From contig NZ_CAAKON010000048.1 in assembly GCF_901212655.1 (NCBI RefSeq), positions 4,249 to 16,496 on the forward strand: 12,248 nucleotides of DNA, read 5' to 3'. This DNA comes from Olsenella uli. GTDB lineage: Bacteria > Actinomycetota > Coriobacteriia > Coriobacteriales > Atopobiaceae. The notes beneath the pieces are model-generated. The model made no database searches and was not told where the DNA came from. It saw only the letters and a list, made by a program, of their open reading frames with translations. Numbering within the stretch: position 1 is the stretch's first letter; each line of letters begins with the position of its first letter. Both the position numbers and the translations under genes were made by a program. This document shows positions 1 to 6,790 of this stretch, piece after piece.

Positions 1-167
1 TGAATACCTGCGGCTTTGCCCAGGACTCAAGCGAATCACACTCACTTTACCAATCACATCAGAGGCGGACAAGCGGACAGAAAAACACCCCAATCACCAG
101 CTCATGCCCCGCGCTTTCCGGCCCTCACGGCGGCATTGCCGAGCGGGATGTGGGCCCATCCACTGTC
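1..167. other. Non-coding flank downstream of cas2
   Basis: No gene and no repeated unit is visible here. On the minus strand this follows the cas2 stop codon, where many I-E loci place the leader and the CRISPR array. The part at about 25-95 is richer in A and T than the surrounding coding DNA, which would fit a leader, but no repeat of the I-E form (CCCC, short stem, GGGG) occurs before the window ends. An 8-base palindrome, TGGGCCCA, lies at 151-158. Calling this a leader is inference only; the array may lie just left of position 1 or elsewhere. Confidence 0.25.
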
Positions 168-527
168 TCACGCCCCGTACTTCTTGGCCCTCCTGTACTT
201 GCTTGCCGTGCTCCAGCCCTTTTTCTTCGTGCCGACAAGCGTCGCGTCATCCGTGCCCATCGGCCTCTTGATGAGGCCAACACCCTCGGCATCGACGTGC
301 TTCCAGTCTGGCTGAAACACCTCAAACGCCAAATGCTGCTCGTTGCGAGCCGAATACACCATGATTGCCCGCCCCTCGCGAGCCAAGTCGAGGACCCTCG
401 CCCAAAGTCGCTCCCTCACCCTCGCAGACACATGGCCCACGTACACACCGGGCGCAATCTCGAGAAGCCAGCGCGTCAAGTCACCGCGGAGCCCCTGCGG
501 GCAGGCCGTGAGAACAATTACCACCAT
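168..527 (-). CDS. cas2: CRISPR-associated endonuclease Cas2, type I-E
   Basis: Cas2 is the structural partner of Cas1 in the spacer-integration complex. The 119-residue product begins MVVIVLTACPQGLRGDLTRW, the characteristic start of I-E (CasB-type, ygbF-like) Cas2 proteins. It continues with the conserved GVYVGHVSARVRERLW and SARNEQHLAFEV segments of the ferredoxin-like fold. The open frame extends further upstream, but the extra residues are a low-complexity Gly/Arg stretch read from inside cas1, so I chose the ATG at 527, two bases after the cas1 stop. A GGAGGAGGG stretch lies a little upstream inside the end of cas1. The protein is somewhat longer than the roughly 95 residues of the E. 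coli protein because of a basic C-terminal tail (KKKGWSTASKYRRAKKYGA). No DnaQ domain is fused to it. It is the last gene of the operon. Confidence 0.95.
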   Translation of the reverse strand: MVVIVLTACPQGLRGDLTRWLLEIAPGVYVGHVSARVRERLWARVLDLAREGRAIMVYSARNEQHLAFEVFQPDWKHVDAEGVGLIKRPMGTDDATLVGTKKKGWSTASKYRRAKKYGA

Positions 528-529
528 AG

Positions 530-1552
530 CTACGCCCCGCCCTCCTCCGTCGCCCCATCGCCATCCTCCGCGTAGAGCTTCCCCGCGGGCACCTCGCCGC
601 ACCGCTCGTCCCACAGGCCAACGTGGTTGCCGCCCACGTCATCTGCCGCCGTCGACGCCGCGCCATCGGCCTCTTCCAGCAAAAACTTGATGTCTCGCGT
701 CATCCGCTTCATGATGCCGAGGTCATACACGGCATCCCTCACCGCCCGACGAGACCTCGACCCAACATCCTCGACACCGGCGGCAACCGTCTTGAACGCA
801 GCGGGGATAGAGACCTCCGCCTTATAGAGATCGGCCACGTCATAGACAAACGACTTCTCGTGCCCCACGTGAACAAACCCCAGTCCAGGAGAGCACCCAA
901 GCGCGACTATCGCCGCGTGCGCCAAGCCATACAGGCACACGTTCGCCGCCGAAAGCGCCTGATTGATGGGCGTGCCGTCCTCGAAGGCCTCGGCGTCATA
1001 GCTTCGCCGGCTCCACTCCACGCCCGTCTCTTCGGACAGCTTCTTGTACACACGCCTCACGCGGGCGCCTTCCCTGCCCCTCAGCTGCTGCATGGTGAGC
1101 CCACTCACGTCCTCGCCGGGAAACCTCATCTGATACATCTCCCGGGCAACCGCCAGGCGTGACCTCACATTGGAGACGAGCGCCGCCTGGCGTTGGAGCA
1201 GCAGGCTCGAATGGGTGAGCGGGCTGCCGAACGCATACATGCGGACGCCGCGCTCCCCCACCCATATCACCGTCGCGCCGCTCTCGCCAATCGTGCACAT
1301 TGCCTTGTGGCTCACCGTTGTGCCGGGACCAAGCATCAGCACGCTCAAAGCGGCGGAGGGGACCCTGATGGTCCCCTCCTCATCAGTTACCGTTATAGCA
1401 TTGTCAACCTGGTTGACTATGCAGCGTTCGAAATACAGGAAGGACATGCGGTCCTCCACGCGCGCCAGATCGGCCACCTCGACGGGAGTTGAGCTCGGCT
1501 TTGGCCCCTTCCGTGAATATGGGCCCTTCCCGCCAGGCTCGTCAGCGCCCAT
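530..1552 (-). CDS. cas1: CRISPR-associated integrase Cas1, type I-E
   Basis: Cas1 is the catalytic integrase that joins prespacers to the leader-proximal repeat. The 340-residue product has the I-E signature RVEDRMSFLYFERC near residues 31-44. The three metal-binding residues expected for the family are visible: Glu161 in RGREGARVRR, His228 in GFVHVGHEKSF and Asp241 in YDVADLYKAE. I chose the ATG at 1552 because GGAGG lies nine bases upstream; an in-frame start at 1582 would add ten residues and enlarge the overlap with cas6e. With the chosen start the overlap with cas6e is 11 bases, which fits translational coupling. About 25 poorly conserved residues precede the core, and an acidic Gly-rich tail (AEDGDGATEEGGA) follows it, so the protein is longer than the roughly 305 residues of E. 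coli Cas1. All catalytic residues are present and adaptation should be functional. Confidence 0.96.
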   Translation of the reverse strand: MGADEPGGKGPYSRKGPKPSSTPVEVADLARVEDRMSFLYFERCIVNQVDNAITVTDEEGTIRVPSAALSVLMLGPGTTVSHKAMCTIGESGATVIWVGERGVRMYAFGSPLTHSSLLLQRQAALVSNVRSRLAVAREMYQMRFPGEDVSGLTMQQLRGREGARVRRVYKKLSEETGVEWSRRSYDAEAFEDGTPINQALSAANVCLYGLAHAAIVALGCSPGLGFVHVGHEKSFVYDVADLYKAEVSIPAAFKTVAAGVEDVGSRSRRAVRDAVYDLGIMKRMTRDIKFLLEEADGAASTAADDVGGNHVGLWDERCGEVPAGKLYAEDGDGATEEGGA

Positions 1553-2249
1553 CTTGGGACGCCTCCGCGCCAAGCGGAGCAACAGTCAAAAGCCCGCACC
1601 CAAAGCCTTTGGCGTGCCCGATGCCAAAGCCAAGGCTCTTCCTGAATGCCTCGGCATCGACCACTCTCAATACTCCATCAAATTGGGCAACATCGAGGGT
1701 CACCTTGGAATCTCCCCTCTTGAAGGTCTCTCTCCCTCGGTTCGACAGAGCCACCTCAAGCGCGCCGAGCCGATTGGTCGGTACCTCGAACCCGCAGCGT
1801 GGCGCACGGCTGATAAGCCAATCAATCTGCTGGTCGGCAGTCACATGCCCCAGCCTCTTGCCAACGACCGCCCCGTTCCCTCCAGCACGCCCCTTATCCT
1901 TGGCCACCTTGCGCACGGGATTGGCCTTGAGTCGAAACGCCCAGGTCTGCCCCTCTGCAATGCTGTCCAGAAGGCCGTCGTAGCGCTTCGTTTCCCAACT
2001 CTTATAGAGGGGCCACCCCGCCTGCTCGCACACGTGCGTCAAATCCGGCTTCTCCGGGCTCACGACATAGAGCCAAGCTCCGCTCGTTGAAGAGCTATCG
2101 AGTCTCCAGAGCACCCTGCCCCGCTCGTCTGCGCGCGCCACATTCGGAGGAAAGGCCGCCTCAACGGCAGCATGCATGGCGTAAGGCGAGCTCAACAGCT
2201 TGAGAGAGCTCGGCCGGGCCGCATTGAGCGCCATTCTTGTTATATACAT
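1542..2249 (-). CDS. cas6e: CRISPR RNA endoribonuclease Cas6e (CasE)
   Basis: Cas6e cuts pre-crRNA at the 3' base of each repeat hairpin and stays bound to the 3' end of the crRNA within Cascade. The 235-residue product starts MYITRMALN. It carries a candidate catalytic histidine, His26, in SSPYAMHAAVEAAFP, matching the position of the active-site histidine near residue 20 of known Cas6e proteins. It ends with the glycine-rich RNA-binding loop GIGHAKGFGCGLLTVAP at about residues 209-225, which is diagnostic of the family. A strong AGGAGGG sits a few bases before the ATG, in the nine-base gap after cas5e. The length is close to the family's usual 200-220 residues. If the repeat-like hairpin upstream of casA is transcribed, this enzyme is the one expected to recognise it. 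Confidence 0.95.
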   Translation of the reverse strand: MYITRMALNAARPSSLKLLSSPYAMHAAVEAAFPPNVARADERGRVLWRLDSSSTSGAWLYVVSPEKPDLTHVCEQAGWPLYKSWETKRYDGLLDSIAEGQTWAFRLKANPVRKVAKDKGRAGGNGAVVGKRLGHVTADQQIDWLISRAPRCGFEVPTNRLGALEVALSNRGRETFKRGDSKVTLDVAQFDGVLRVVDAEAFRKSLGFGIGHAKGFGCGLLTVAPLGAEASQDGR

Positions 2250-2258
2250 CGTCCCTCC

Positions 2259-3029
2259 TTACAAGAAACCGAGCGGGTCGTGGGTTTGGTCCCGATCCGG
2301 AAGCGTGCCGCCATCCAATCCCTCTGCTTCGGGATGGGAGCGGGAATCCCCTTGAGCGAGCATAGACACCTTGCCCTCAGGGCAGGAACAGGAGGGATTG
2401 TCCACATACGCCCGCACAACCGCTCGCTGCCCATACCTTCTGCCCTCGCCCGAGAAGCTCAGCGGGTCATCTGCCTGATAGGAGCACGGCTCCCCCGGGC
2501 GCGCGTCATAGGCGACCTCGAGGCGAGGGATGGGACTCCTCCGCCGATACCACTCTGAGGCAATCCACGGTGCCCGCGCCAAAGCGTCGCGCACATCCCG
2601 ATAATCCTCGTGCACCCCCAGGGACATGGGCAAATCGGGGGGACAAGACCTCCTACCAAGGTAGAGGGGCCAAACGGGATGGTGCAGGGCCTCGTCAAGC
2701 TCGGCGAGCTTGTCTGCGGGACCTCCTAGCGCAACGAGGAAGACGGCGTCGGACAGGTAGTACCTGTGCGAGAGGGGCATGACGACCTTCTCGTCCAGAG
2801 ACCTCTCCACCTGGAAATCCCTGAGCAGGCTCCCAGGCTGATCGGTCCGGACTCCAAACTCGAGCAGCCTCAGGTCGTCGATGTCCTCCTCCCTCGACCT
2901 GCCTAGCGCCGCCGCCAAGAGCCCGATGACCGCGCTCTTCGTCGGCTCTGTTCTCGTTCTCCTTCGAGCGAACCGCGACGAGTCGCCCCACGACTGGAGC
3001 GGCCCCGCCAAGCGCAACAGCAAGACCAT
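2259..3029 (-). CDS. cas5e: Cascade subunit Cas5e (CasD)
   Basis: Cas5e caps the 5' handle of the crRNA in the Cascade complex. The 256-residue product opens with LLLRLAGPLQSWGDSSRF, the typical Cas5 N-terminus, followed by TRTEPTKSAVIGLLAAALG, a helix that is highly conserved in I-E Cas5 proteins. The segment LSHRYYLSDAVFLVALGG near residues 86-103 is also typical of the RAMP fold. The start ATG at 3029 lies two bases after the cas7e stop, so the two are probably translationally coupled. The C-terminal part from about residue 215, with the pattern CSCPEGK, is less conserved and makes the protein a little longer than E. coli CasD (about 224 residues). No catalytic role is expected, because repeat cleavage in I-E systems is done by Cas6e. 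Confidence 0.95.
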   Translation of the reverse strand: MVLLLRLAGPLQSWGDSSRFARRRTRTEPTKSAVIGLLAAALGRSREEDIDDLRLLEFGVRTDQPGSLLRDFQVERSLDEKVVMPLSHRYYLSDAVFLVALGGPADKLAELDEALHHPVWPLYLGRRSCPPDLPMSLGVHEDYRDVRDALARAPWIASEWYRRRSPIPRLEVAYDARPGEPCSYQADDPLSFSGEGRRYGQRAVVRAYVDNPSCSCPEGKVSMLAQGDSRSHPEAEGLDGGTLPDRDQTHDPLGFL

Positions 3030-3031
3030 TG

Positions 3032-4180
3032 CTACTCCTCCTTGGACGCAAGAACGCCCAGGGCCTCGTCGCGCACTCCCTTAACCAATCCTGGGAGACT
3101 CGTGCGCTCGCCAATGATCTCGGCATCAGGAGCACCGCCGTCCACGCAAACGCTCCAAGCCTTGAGGGGGCTCATCCCGTACGTCTCGTCAATACCCTTG
3201 AGTCGCGCCACGAGACGCTTAAGGGCCACCTCGCTCACGGACTCCCCTTCGGTAGCGCGCACCGGGAGTTCAAAAGCCGACACCGCATTAATGGGCTGAT
3301 CATCACGCAGCTCAACTACGACGGCATAGGGAAGCGTGCGGTTGGCAAACGTGTTTTGCTTTCCAGTCGGCATGGAGCGGACGAACGCCTCCACGAAGGC
3401 GGATACGCCTGCTGCCGCAGCCTCCGCGCTCCCAAGCTGCCCATACAGAGAATCGAGGTTGACCGTGGCGTATCTGTAGAGCGTCGAGGAGTTGAAGCCC
3501 ACGGTGCCAATCATGCCAGCGCCCACGTTGTCCTCGGGAGCGCAGTCATCGACCGCCGTGAAGTAGTCGTACTCCTGGCTGATGCGGTCGACGGAGATGG
3601 CGTGAGCAACCTGGGCAGAAGCGTCAGTGTTGAGGTCTGGCGCGTTGGCGAGCATCCGCCCAAAGAGAGCGATATCGACTGCCTGGACCCCATGGAACGC
3701 CGCCGACACCTGCTTCTTTACCCCGCTTGGCGCACTGAGGGTCTTCTTGGAGAGATCGGCGCCGTCGTCTGCCCAGGCAATCGCGATGTCGGCCAGAGCG
3801 TCGAGCTCCGCCTCGGCTATGAAGACAAGGTATTCCGTTGCCATGGAGCCCTCGTCCTCACCGCTCCGCTTGGAAGAGACAACCTTGAGACCGGCCGCGC
3901 CCAGCATTGCCACGGCAAGCTTCTCGGCATACTCGGCCAAATCCTCGCGCTTAGCTGCAACGCAATTGGCGAGGAGAGAGACAGCCTTCTTCGTCCTCAC
4001 GCCCAGCGAACCCTCGGGCAAGAGCTCGGGGAACAGCTTCCTCATCGCGCGCTTCCAGGCCTGGCTCGAGACACGGGCCCTCAGTGCCCCGCCGTAAATC
4101 GCCGTCTTCGGGCTTCCCGTATCGTCACGGTTGATGTTGCTGGGAGGTACGTTATGCAAAGCATGGATATCGATATACAT
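3032..4180 (-). CDS. cas7e: Cascade backbone subunit Cas7e (CasC)
   Basis: Cas7e forms the six-copy helical backbone of Cascade that holds the crRNA spacer. The 382-residue product has the hallmark N-terminus with VPPSNINRDDTGSPKTA at about residues 11-27, and then LRARVSSQAWKRAMR at about 33-47, both strongly conserved in I-E Cas7. A middle segment GTVGFNSSTLYRYATVNLD and the TGKQNTFANRTLPYAVVVE stretch are also typical. The length agrees with the family's usual 360-390 residues. The start ATG at 4180 lies two bases after the cse2 stop, with GAGGGGG just upstream inside the end of cse2. It is fully intact. In a stable Cascade several copies are needed per complex; I see no dedicated internal promoter, so extra translation from the strong ribosome binding site is one possible means. 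Confidence 0.96.
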   Translation of the reverse strand: MYIDIHALHNVPPSNINRDDTGSPKTAIYGGALRARVSSQAWKRAMRKLFPELLPEGSLGVRTKKAVSLLANCVAAKREDLAEYAEKLAVAMLGAAGLKVVSSKRSGEDEGSMATEYLVFIAEAELDALADIAIAWADDGADLSKKTLSAPSGVKKQVSAAFHGVQAVDIALFGRMLANAPDLNTDASAQVAHAISVDRISQEYDYFTAVDDCAPEDNVGAGMIGTVGFNSSTLYRYATVNLDSLYGQLGSAEAAAAGVSAFVEAFVRSMPTGKQNTFANRTLPYAVVVELRDDQPINAVSAFELPVRATEGESVSEVALKRLVARLKGIDETYGMSPLKAWSVCVDGGAPDAEIIGERTSLPGLVKGVRDEALGVLASKEE

Positions 4181-4182
4181 GG

Positions 4183-4833
4183 CTATTCCCCCTCGGGATT
4201 ATCGGAATCTTCCTTCTTCTGGTCTGGCGCCCGATAGAAGTCGCGCGCCCACCTGGCAAACACGCGGCCCCTGGCACCTTCAGCTTGTACAAGGTAGAGA
4301 TCGTGCGCGAGCTGCCAGTAATCGACCCGCACGGCGCCCCTGTCGCAGGAGCGCATGAGCATGACGAGCGCACGAAGGTAATGCTCCACGCCCTCAAGGC
4401 CTGGCGCCGCCTCGGCAGCAGCAAGACGCTCGACAACCGCCGACGCGTCGTCAAGGTTCGGGACAAGGGTGCGGCACGACCAGCCAAACGATTTTCCGGC
4501 AAGCTTCCCGTCATCCTTGCCAAGCAAGGCCATGGGTTCGCTTTTTGACTGCTGGTGCACTGCATAGAGACGAAGCGTCGCCGAAACCGTCTCGATAAAC
4601 CGCCGCTCATCCCGCGCGGATAAATCAAGCTCGGGCATGTCGCCAAGAATCTCTCTTCCCAACAGGAACCAAGATCCTTCATCCGACATTGCCGACCTTC
4701 TGATTCGCGCAAGGGACGCACGGGCAACGGACGACCCATGCCCGGCGCTCAACAGCCCCTTTTGCAGGACGGCAATCTTTCGAGCCGCATACGAAGCCGC
4801 CTCGCAGGCAATTTCATATTGTGAACGCGTCAT
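4183..4833 (-). CDS. cse2: Cascade small subunit Cse2 (CasB)
   Basis: Cse2 is the small alpha-helical subunit, present as a dimer along the belly of type I-E Cascade, where it stabilises the R-loop. The 216-residue product shows the family signature SSVARASLARIRRSA at about residues 34-48, the FIETVSATLRLYAVHQQ helix and a C-terminal RGRVFARWARDFYRA. The length fits actinobacterial Cse2 proteins, which are somewhat longer than the 160 residues of E. coli CasB. The ATG at 4833 directly abuts the cas8e stop (TAG then ATG with no gap), indicating tight translational coupling. The C-terminus (KKEDSDNPEGE) is acidic and probably disordered. Presence of this gene together with cas8e separates the locus from other class 1 subtypes and supports the I-E assignment. 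Confidence 0.94.
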   Translation of the reverse strand: MTRSQYEIACEAASYAARKIAVLQKGLLSAGHGSSVARASLARIRRSAMSDEGSWFLLGREILGDMPELDLSARDERRFIETVSATLRLYAVHQQSKSEPMALLGKDDGKLAGKSFGWSCRTLVPNLDDASAVVERLAAAEAAPGLEGVEHYLRALVMLMRSCDRGAVRVDYWQLAHDLYLVQAEGARGRVFARWARDFYRAPDQKKEDSDNPEGE

Positions 4834-6534
4834 CTACTCCTCCCCTTCCTCTGTGTCGGAACCCTCGCGGCCCGCGTCTCCCTTACGCCCGTTCAGGTCG
4901 AGGGCCTTTCTCAAGCTCGCCCGAAACATGACGAGCGCCCGTCCAACGGTCATGTCGTCGTTGCCGACAAACGACCCCATAGGAGACGTACCGAGATACT
5001 CCAGGCCGACGGCCTCGACAATTTGGCAGGTGTCTTTGAGCCACGACCTCTTGAAGTGGGCAACGTCGTCATCAGGCGAGAAGCGAGAGAGCCGCTCCCT
5101 AAAGAGCCCGTCAAGTCTGGAATAGGCGAGCTCGCGCACGTCGGCCTTTACCGCGCTTGCCGCCGAATCCTTAAAGTCCGAATAACGTCGGCGGTCTCCC
5201 GTGGACTTCTCGACGTTCTCGACGAAATAGACGAGCAGACCAACCGCCTTGTCCGCCCTGGCAACAACGTCGATTGCTGTATAGACCATCTGCGAGAACG
5301 GGGATGACATTGCGGCGCTCATGCGGAAGGCGTCATCAACGGCATCGTCGACAACACTGTTCTGCACGCCGTAAACGCAACCGTATCCATGGACGGACAC
5401 CACCTGGCCACGCGCGAGGACATCGGAGGAGTCCCACATCTCACCAAGCCATTTGATGACGCCCGGACGCAGGTCGCGGACCTCTTGCCCGGACTGTCTG
5501 CCGAAGGCAAGCAGGGACGAAAGCCCTCTCCAGATGGCCTTGTTTGAGACAAAGCGCTCCGGCACGAGCGGCAGATAGGATGTGCCGAGCCTCTTCTTTT
5601 TCGCCTCACTCTCCTTCCAGGCGGTCATCATCTCAACCCCCTGCTTATCAACAAGGGAGGCGTTGTCTCCATAACACATGATCACGCCATCGACGCGCTG
5701 ACCGTCCCCAGACGGAACAAGCCGTATCCGGCGGCTTTGCCAAGTGAGCGCCTGAACCGGACCCGCCGGCTCACTGTCGCGCTGATCAGGCCCCTGGGGC
5801 GGAAGCTCCCATGGGGGCAGGTCACCCTCAACGCCCAGCAACGTCTCTCCCGCGGCGTCCGGACGATACAGGGGCCAATTGAGCATGAGTGTCTGGAAGA
5901 GGCTCTCCCCCTCCAGCATGACGCCGCCCAAATTGCCGCACCAAGACACGCCCGACGGATAGGCCCTGCCCGACTTTGCCCGCGTATTGCCGACAACGGC
6001 CGACTTGATGCCAGACGCATCCCAGGCCTGCACGGTCAGGAGATTACAAGCCGCCTCGGCAAAAGACAGGCTCTCAACGCACTGCATGGCGCGCTGGGAA
6101 AAGAGGAACTTCTCAGGCTTGCCAGGGACGTCCGGCAATAACAAGCCGACGGAGCTCGCGCCGCCCTTTTCATAGACAAGCCCGGGGACCTGATAGAAGG
6201 GACACTCATCATCGAAGAGGTCAAATCGACTCGACCACTCGTCCAGATAGCGGCTGATGCGACCGTCCGCAAAGGAGCCTCGACGCCACAGCTCGGCCCA
6301 CAGACGCCGAAGCGTCCCTTCCGGCAGGTTGACCACATAATACGACCGATACATAATTGCCACCGCCAAGCGCACGATGGCAAAGTTGGTTTGAGAAAGC
6401 CCTGCGGGTATCATCCGCAGCCCATTAGCCTGAGCAAACAGTTCCCGAAGAGAGACGAGGCGCTCTCGCCCGTCCAGATCGACGACGGGAATCCAGGCCT
6501 CTTCCAGGAGGTTATACGTAAGCTGCTGTCTCAT
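4834..6534 (-). CDS. casA: Cascade large subunit Cas8e (Cse1/CasA)
   Basis: Cas8e recognises the PAM in target DNA, starts R-loop formation and recruits Cas3. The 566-residue product starts MRQQLTYNLLEEAWIPVVD, the usual N-terminus for this family, and has RFDLFDDECPFYQ at about residues 103-115 and SGVSWCGNLGGVMLEG at about 194-209, a glycine-rich segment typical of Cse1. I chose the ATG at 6534 because GAGGAGGGGGC lies immediately upstream. The frame stays open to a GTG at 6603, which would add 23 residues, but that stretch would run through the repeat-like hairpin at 6578-6606 and lacks family similarity. The protein is longer than E. coli CasA (about 500 residues) and ends in an acidic tail. 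It is the first gene of the Cascade-adaptation operon and is separated from cas3 by a 256-base structured region. Confidence 0.95.
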   Translation of the reverse strand: MRQQLTYNLLEEAWIPVVDLDGRERLVSLRELFAQANGLRMIPAGLSQTNFAIVRLAVAIMYRSYYVVNLPEGTLRRLWAELWRRGSFADGRISRYLDEWSSRFDLFDDECPFYQVPGLVYEKGGASSVGLLLPDVPGKPEKFLFSQRAMQCVESLSFAEAACNLLTVQAWDASGIKSAVVGNTRAKSGRAYPSGVSWCGNLGGVMLEGESLFQTLMLNWPLYRPDAAGETLLGVEGDLPPWELPPQGPDQRDSEPAGPVQALTWQSRRIRLVPSGDGQRVDGVIMCYGDNASLVDKQGVEMMTAWKESEAKKKRLGTSYLPLVPERFVSNKAIWRGLSSLLAFGRQSGQEVRDLRPGVIKWLGEMWDSSDVLARGQVVSVHGYGCVYGVQNSVVDDAVDDAFRMSAAMSSPFSQMVYTAIDVVARADKAVGLLVYFVENVEKSTGDRRRYSDFKDSAASAVKADVRELAYSRLDGLFRERLSRFSPDDDVAHFKRSWLKDTCQIVEAVGLEYLGTSPMGSFVGNDDMTVGRALVMFRASLRKALDLNGRKGDAGREGSDTEEGEE

Positions 6535-6577
6535 TGCCCCCTCCTCTCGTTTTGCGATGGGTTGAATTGCAGAAAAA

Positions 6578-6606
6578 GTGCACCCCACAGGTGTGGGGAT
6601 CACATT
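6578..6606 (+). repeat. Solitary type I-E CRISPR-repeat-like element
   Basis: This 29-base stretch has the exact architecture of an I-E repeat: five leading bases (GTGCA), CCCC at positions 6-9, eight central bases (ACAGGTGT), GGGG at positions 18-21, then AT and six more bases, the same spacing as in the E. coli repeat. CCCCACA and TGTGGGG form a perfect 7-bp stem with a two-base loop. GTGC at the start and GGGGAT at the end of the stem favour reading it on the plus strand, but the palindrome makes the minus strand possible too, in which case it would lie in the 5' leader of casA, 44 bases before the start codon. No second intact copy is visible in the window. It could be a remnant of an array, a crRNA-like regulatory RNA or an operator. 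Assignment as a repeat rests on form alone. Confidence 0.55.
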
Positions 6607-6608
6607 TG

Positions 6609-6630
6609 GAACCTTCTCGTATCAAGGTTC
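6609..6630. repeat. 7-bp inverted repeat next to the CRISPR-like repeat
   Basis: GAACCTT at 6609-6615 and AAGGTTC at 6624-6630 are perfect reverse complements around an 8-base loop (CTCGTATC). The hairpin starts two bases after the CRISPR-repeat-like element ends. Its role is unknown; it could be part of a structured casA leader on the minus strand or lie inside the spacer-like segment of a crRNA-like RNA on the plus strand. Confidence 0.5.
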
Positions 6631-6713
6631 ATACCTCTTGGTTGAAGGGACCCCGAGCGAGCTTGGAGATGCCTCAAGCCTTGCCCGCCCGTTCGTCGTC
6701 TCCCGAGAGGTGG

Positions 6714-6749
6714 CATCTCCCGAAGGCAGTACCCGGTCTTCGGGAGATG
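6714..6749. promoter_or_regulatory. 12-bp perfect inverted repeat in the cas3-casA gap
   Basis: CATCTCCCGAAG at 6714-6725 and CTTCGGGAGATG at 6738-6749 are perfect reverse complements separated by 12 bases. Neither strand has a T-run after the stem, so it is not a standard intrinsic terminator. It lies directly downstream of a TATACT box on the minus strand, where an operator or a hairpin at the very 5' end of the casA transcript would sit. A further copy of the half-site core TCTCCCGA precedes it at 6699-6706. I favour a regulator-binding site for the Cascade promoter, by inference. Confidence 0.5.
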
Positions 6750-6754
6750 GTTGA

Positions 6755-6760
6755 AGTATA
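6755..6760 (-). promoter_or_regulatory. Possible -10 box for the casA operon
   Basis: TATACT on the minus strand is a close match to a sigma-70 -10 box and lies in the least GC-rich part of the cas3-casA gap. A start around 6748 would give a leader of about 210 bases before the casA ATG, containing all hairpins described here. No convincing -35 box is present at 16-18 bases upstream; TTATCA stands 14 bases upstream. The call is therefore tentative. Confidence 0.3.
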
Positions 6761-6790
6761 GAGGAAAATCCAAGTGATAAGAGAAATAAA

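Noticed and set aside
1170..2090. 306-codon open frame on the plus strand across cas1 and cas6e
   Set aside because: It spans two well-supported minus-strand genes and shows no recognisable domain or ribosome binding site.
3029..4237. 402-codon open frame on the plus strand opposite cas7e
   Set aside because: It is the shadow of cas7e in GC-rich DNA; the minus-strand product has clear family motifs and the plus-strand product has none.
6535..6603. 23-residue N-terminal extension of casA from a GTG
   Set aside because: The family begins at MRQQLTYN, a strong ribosome binding site precedes the ATG at 6534, and the extension would translate the repeat-like hairpin.
6714..6749. The 12-bp dyad as an intrinsic terminator for cas3
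   Set aside because: The stem is strong but no T-run follows on either strand, so an operator or leader hairpin is more likely.
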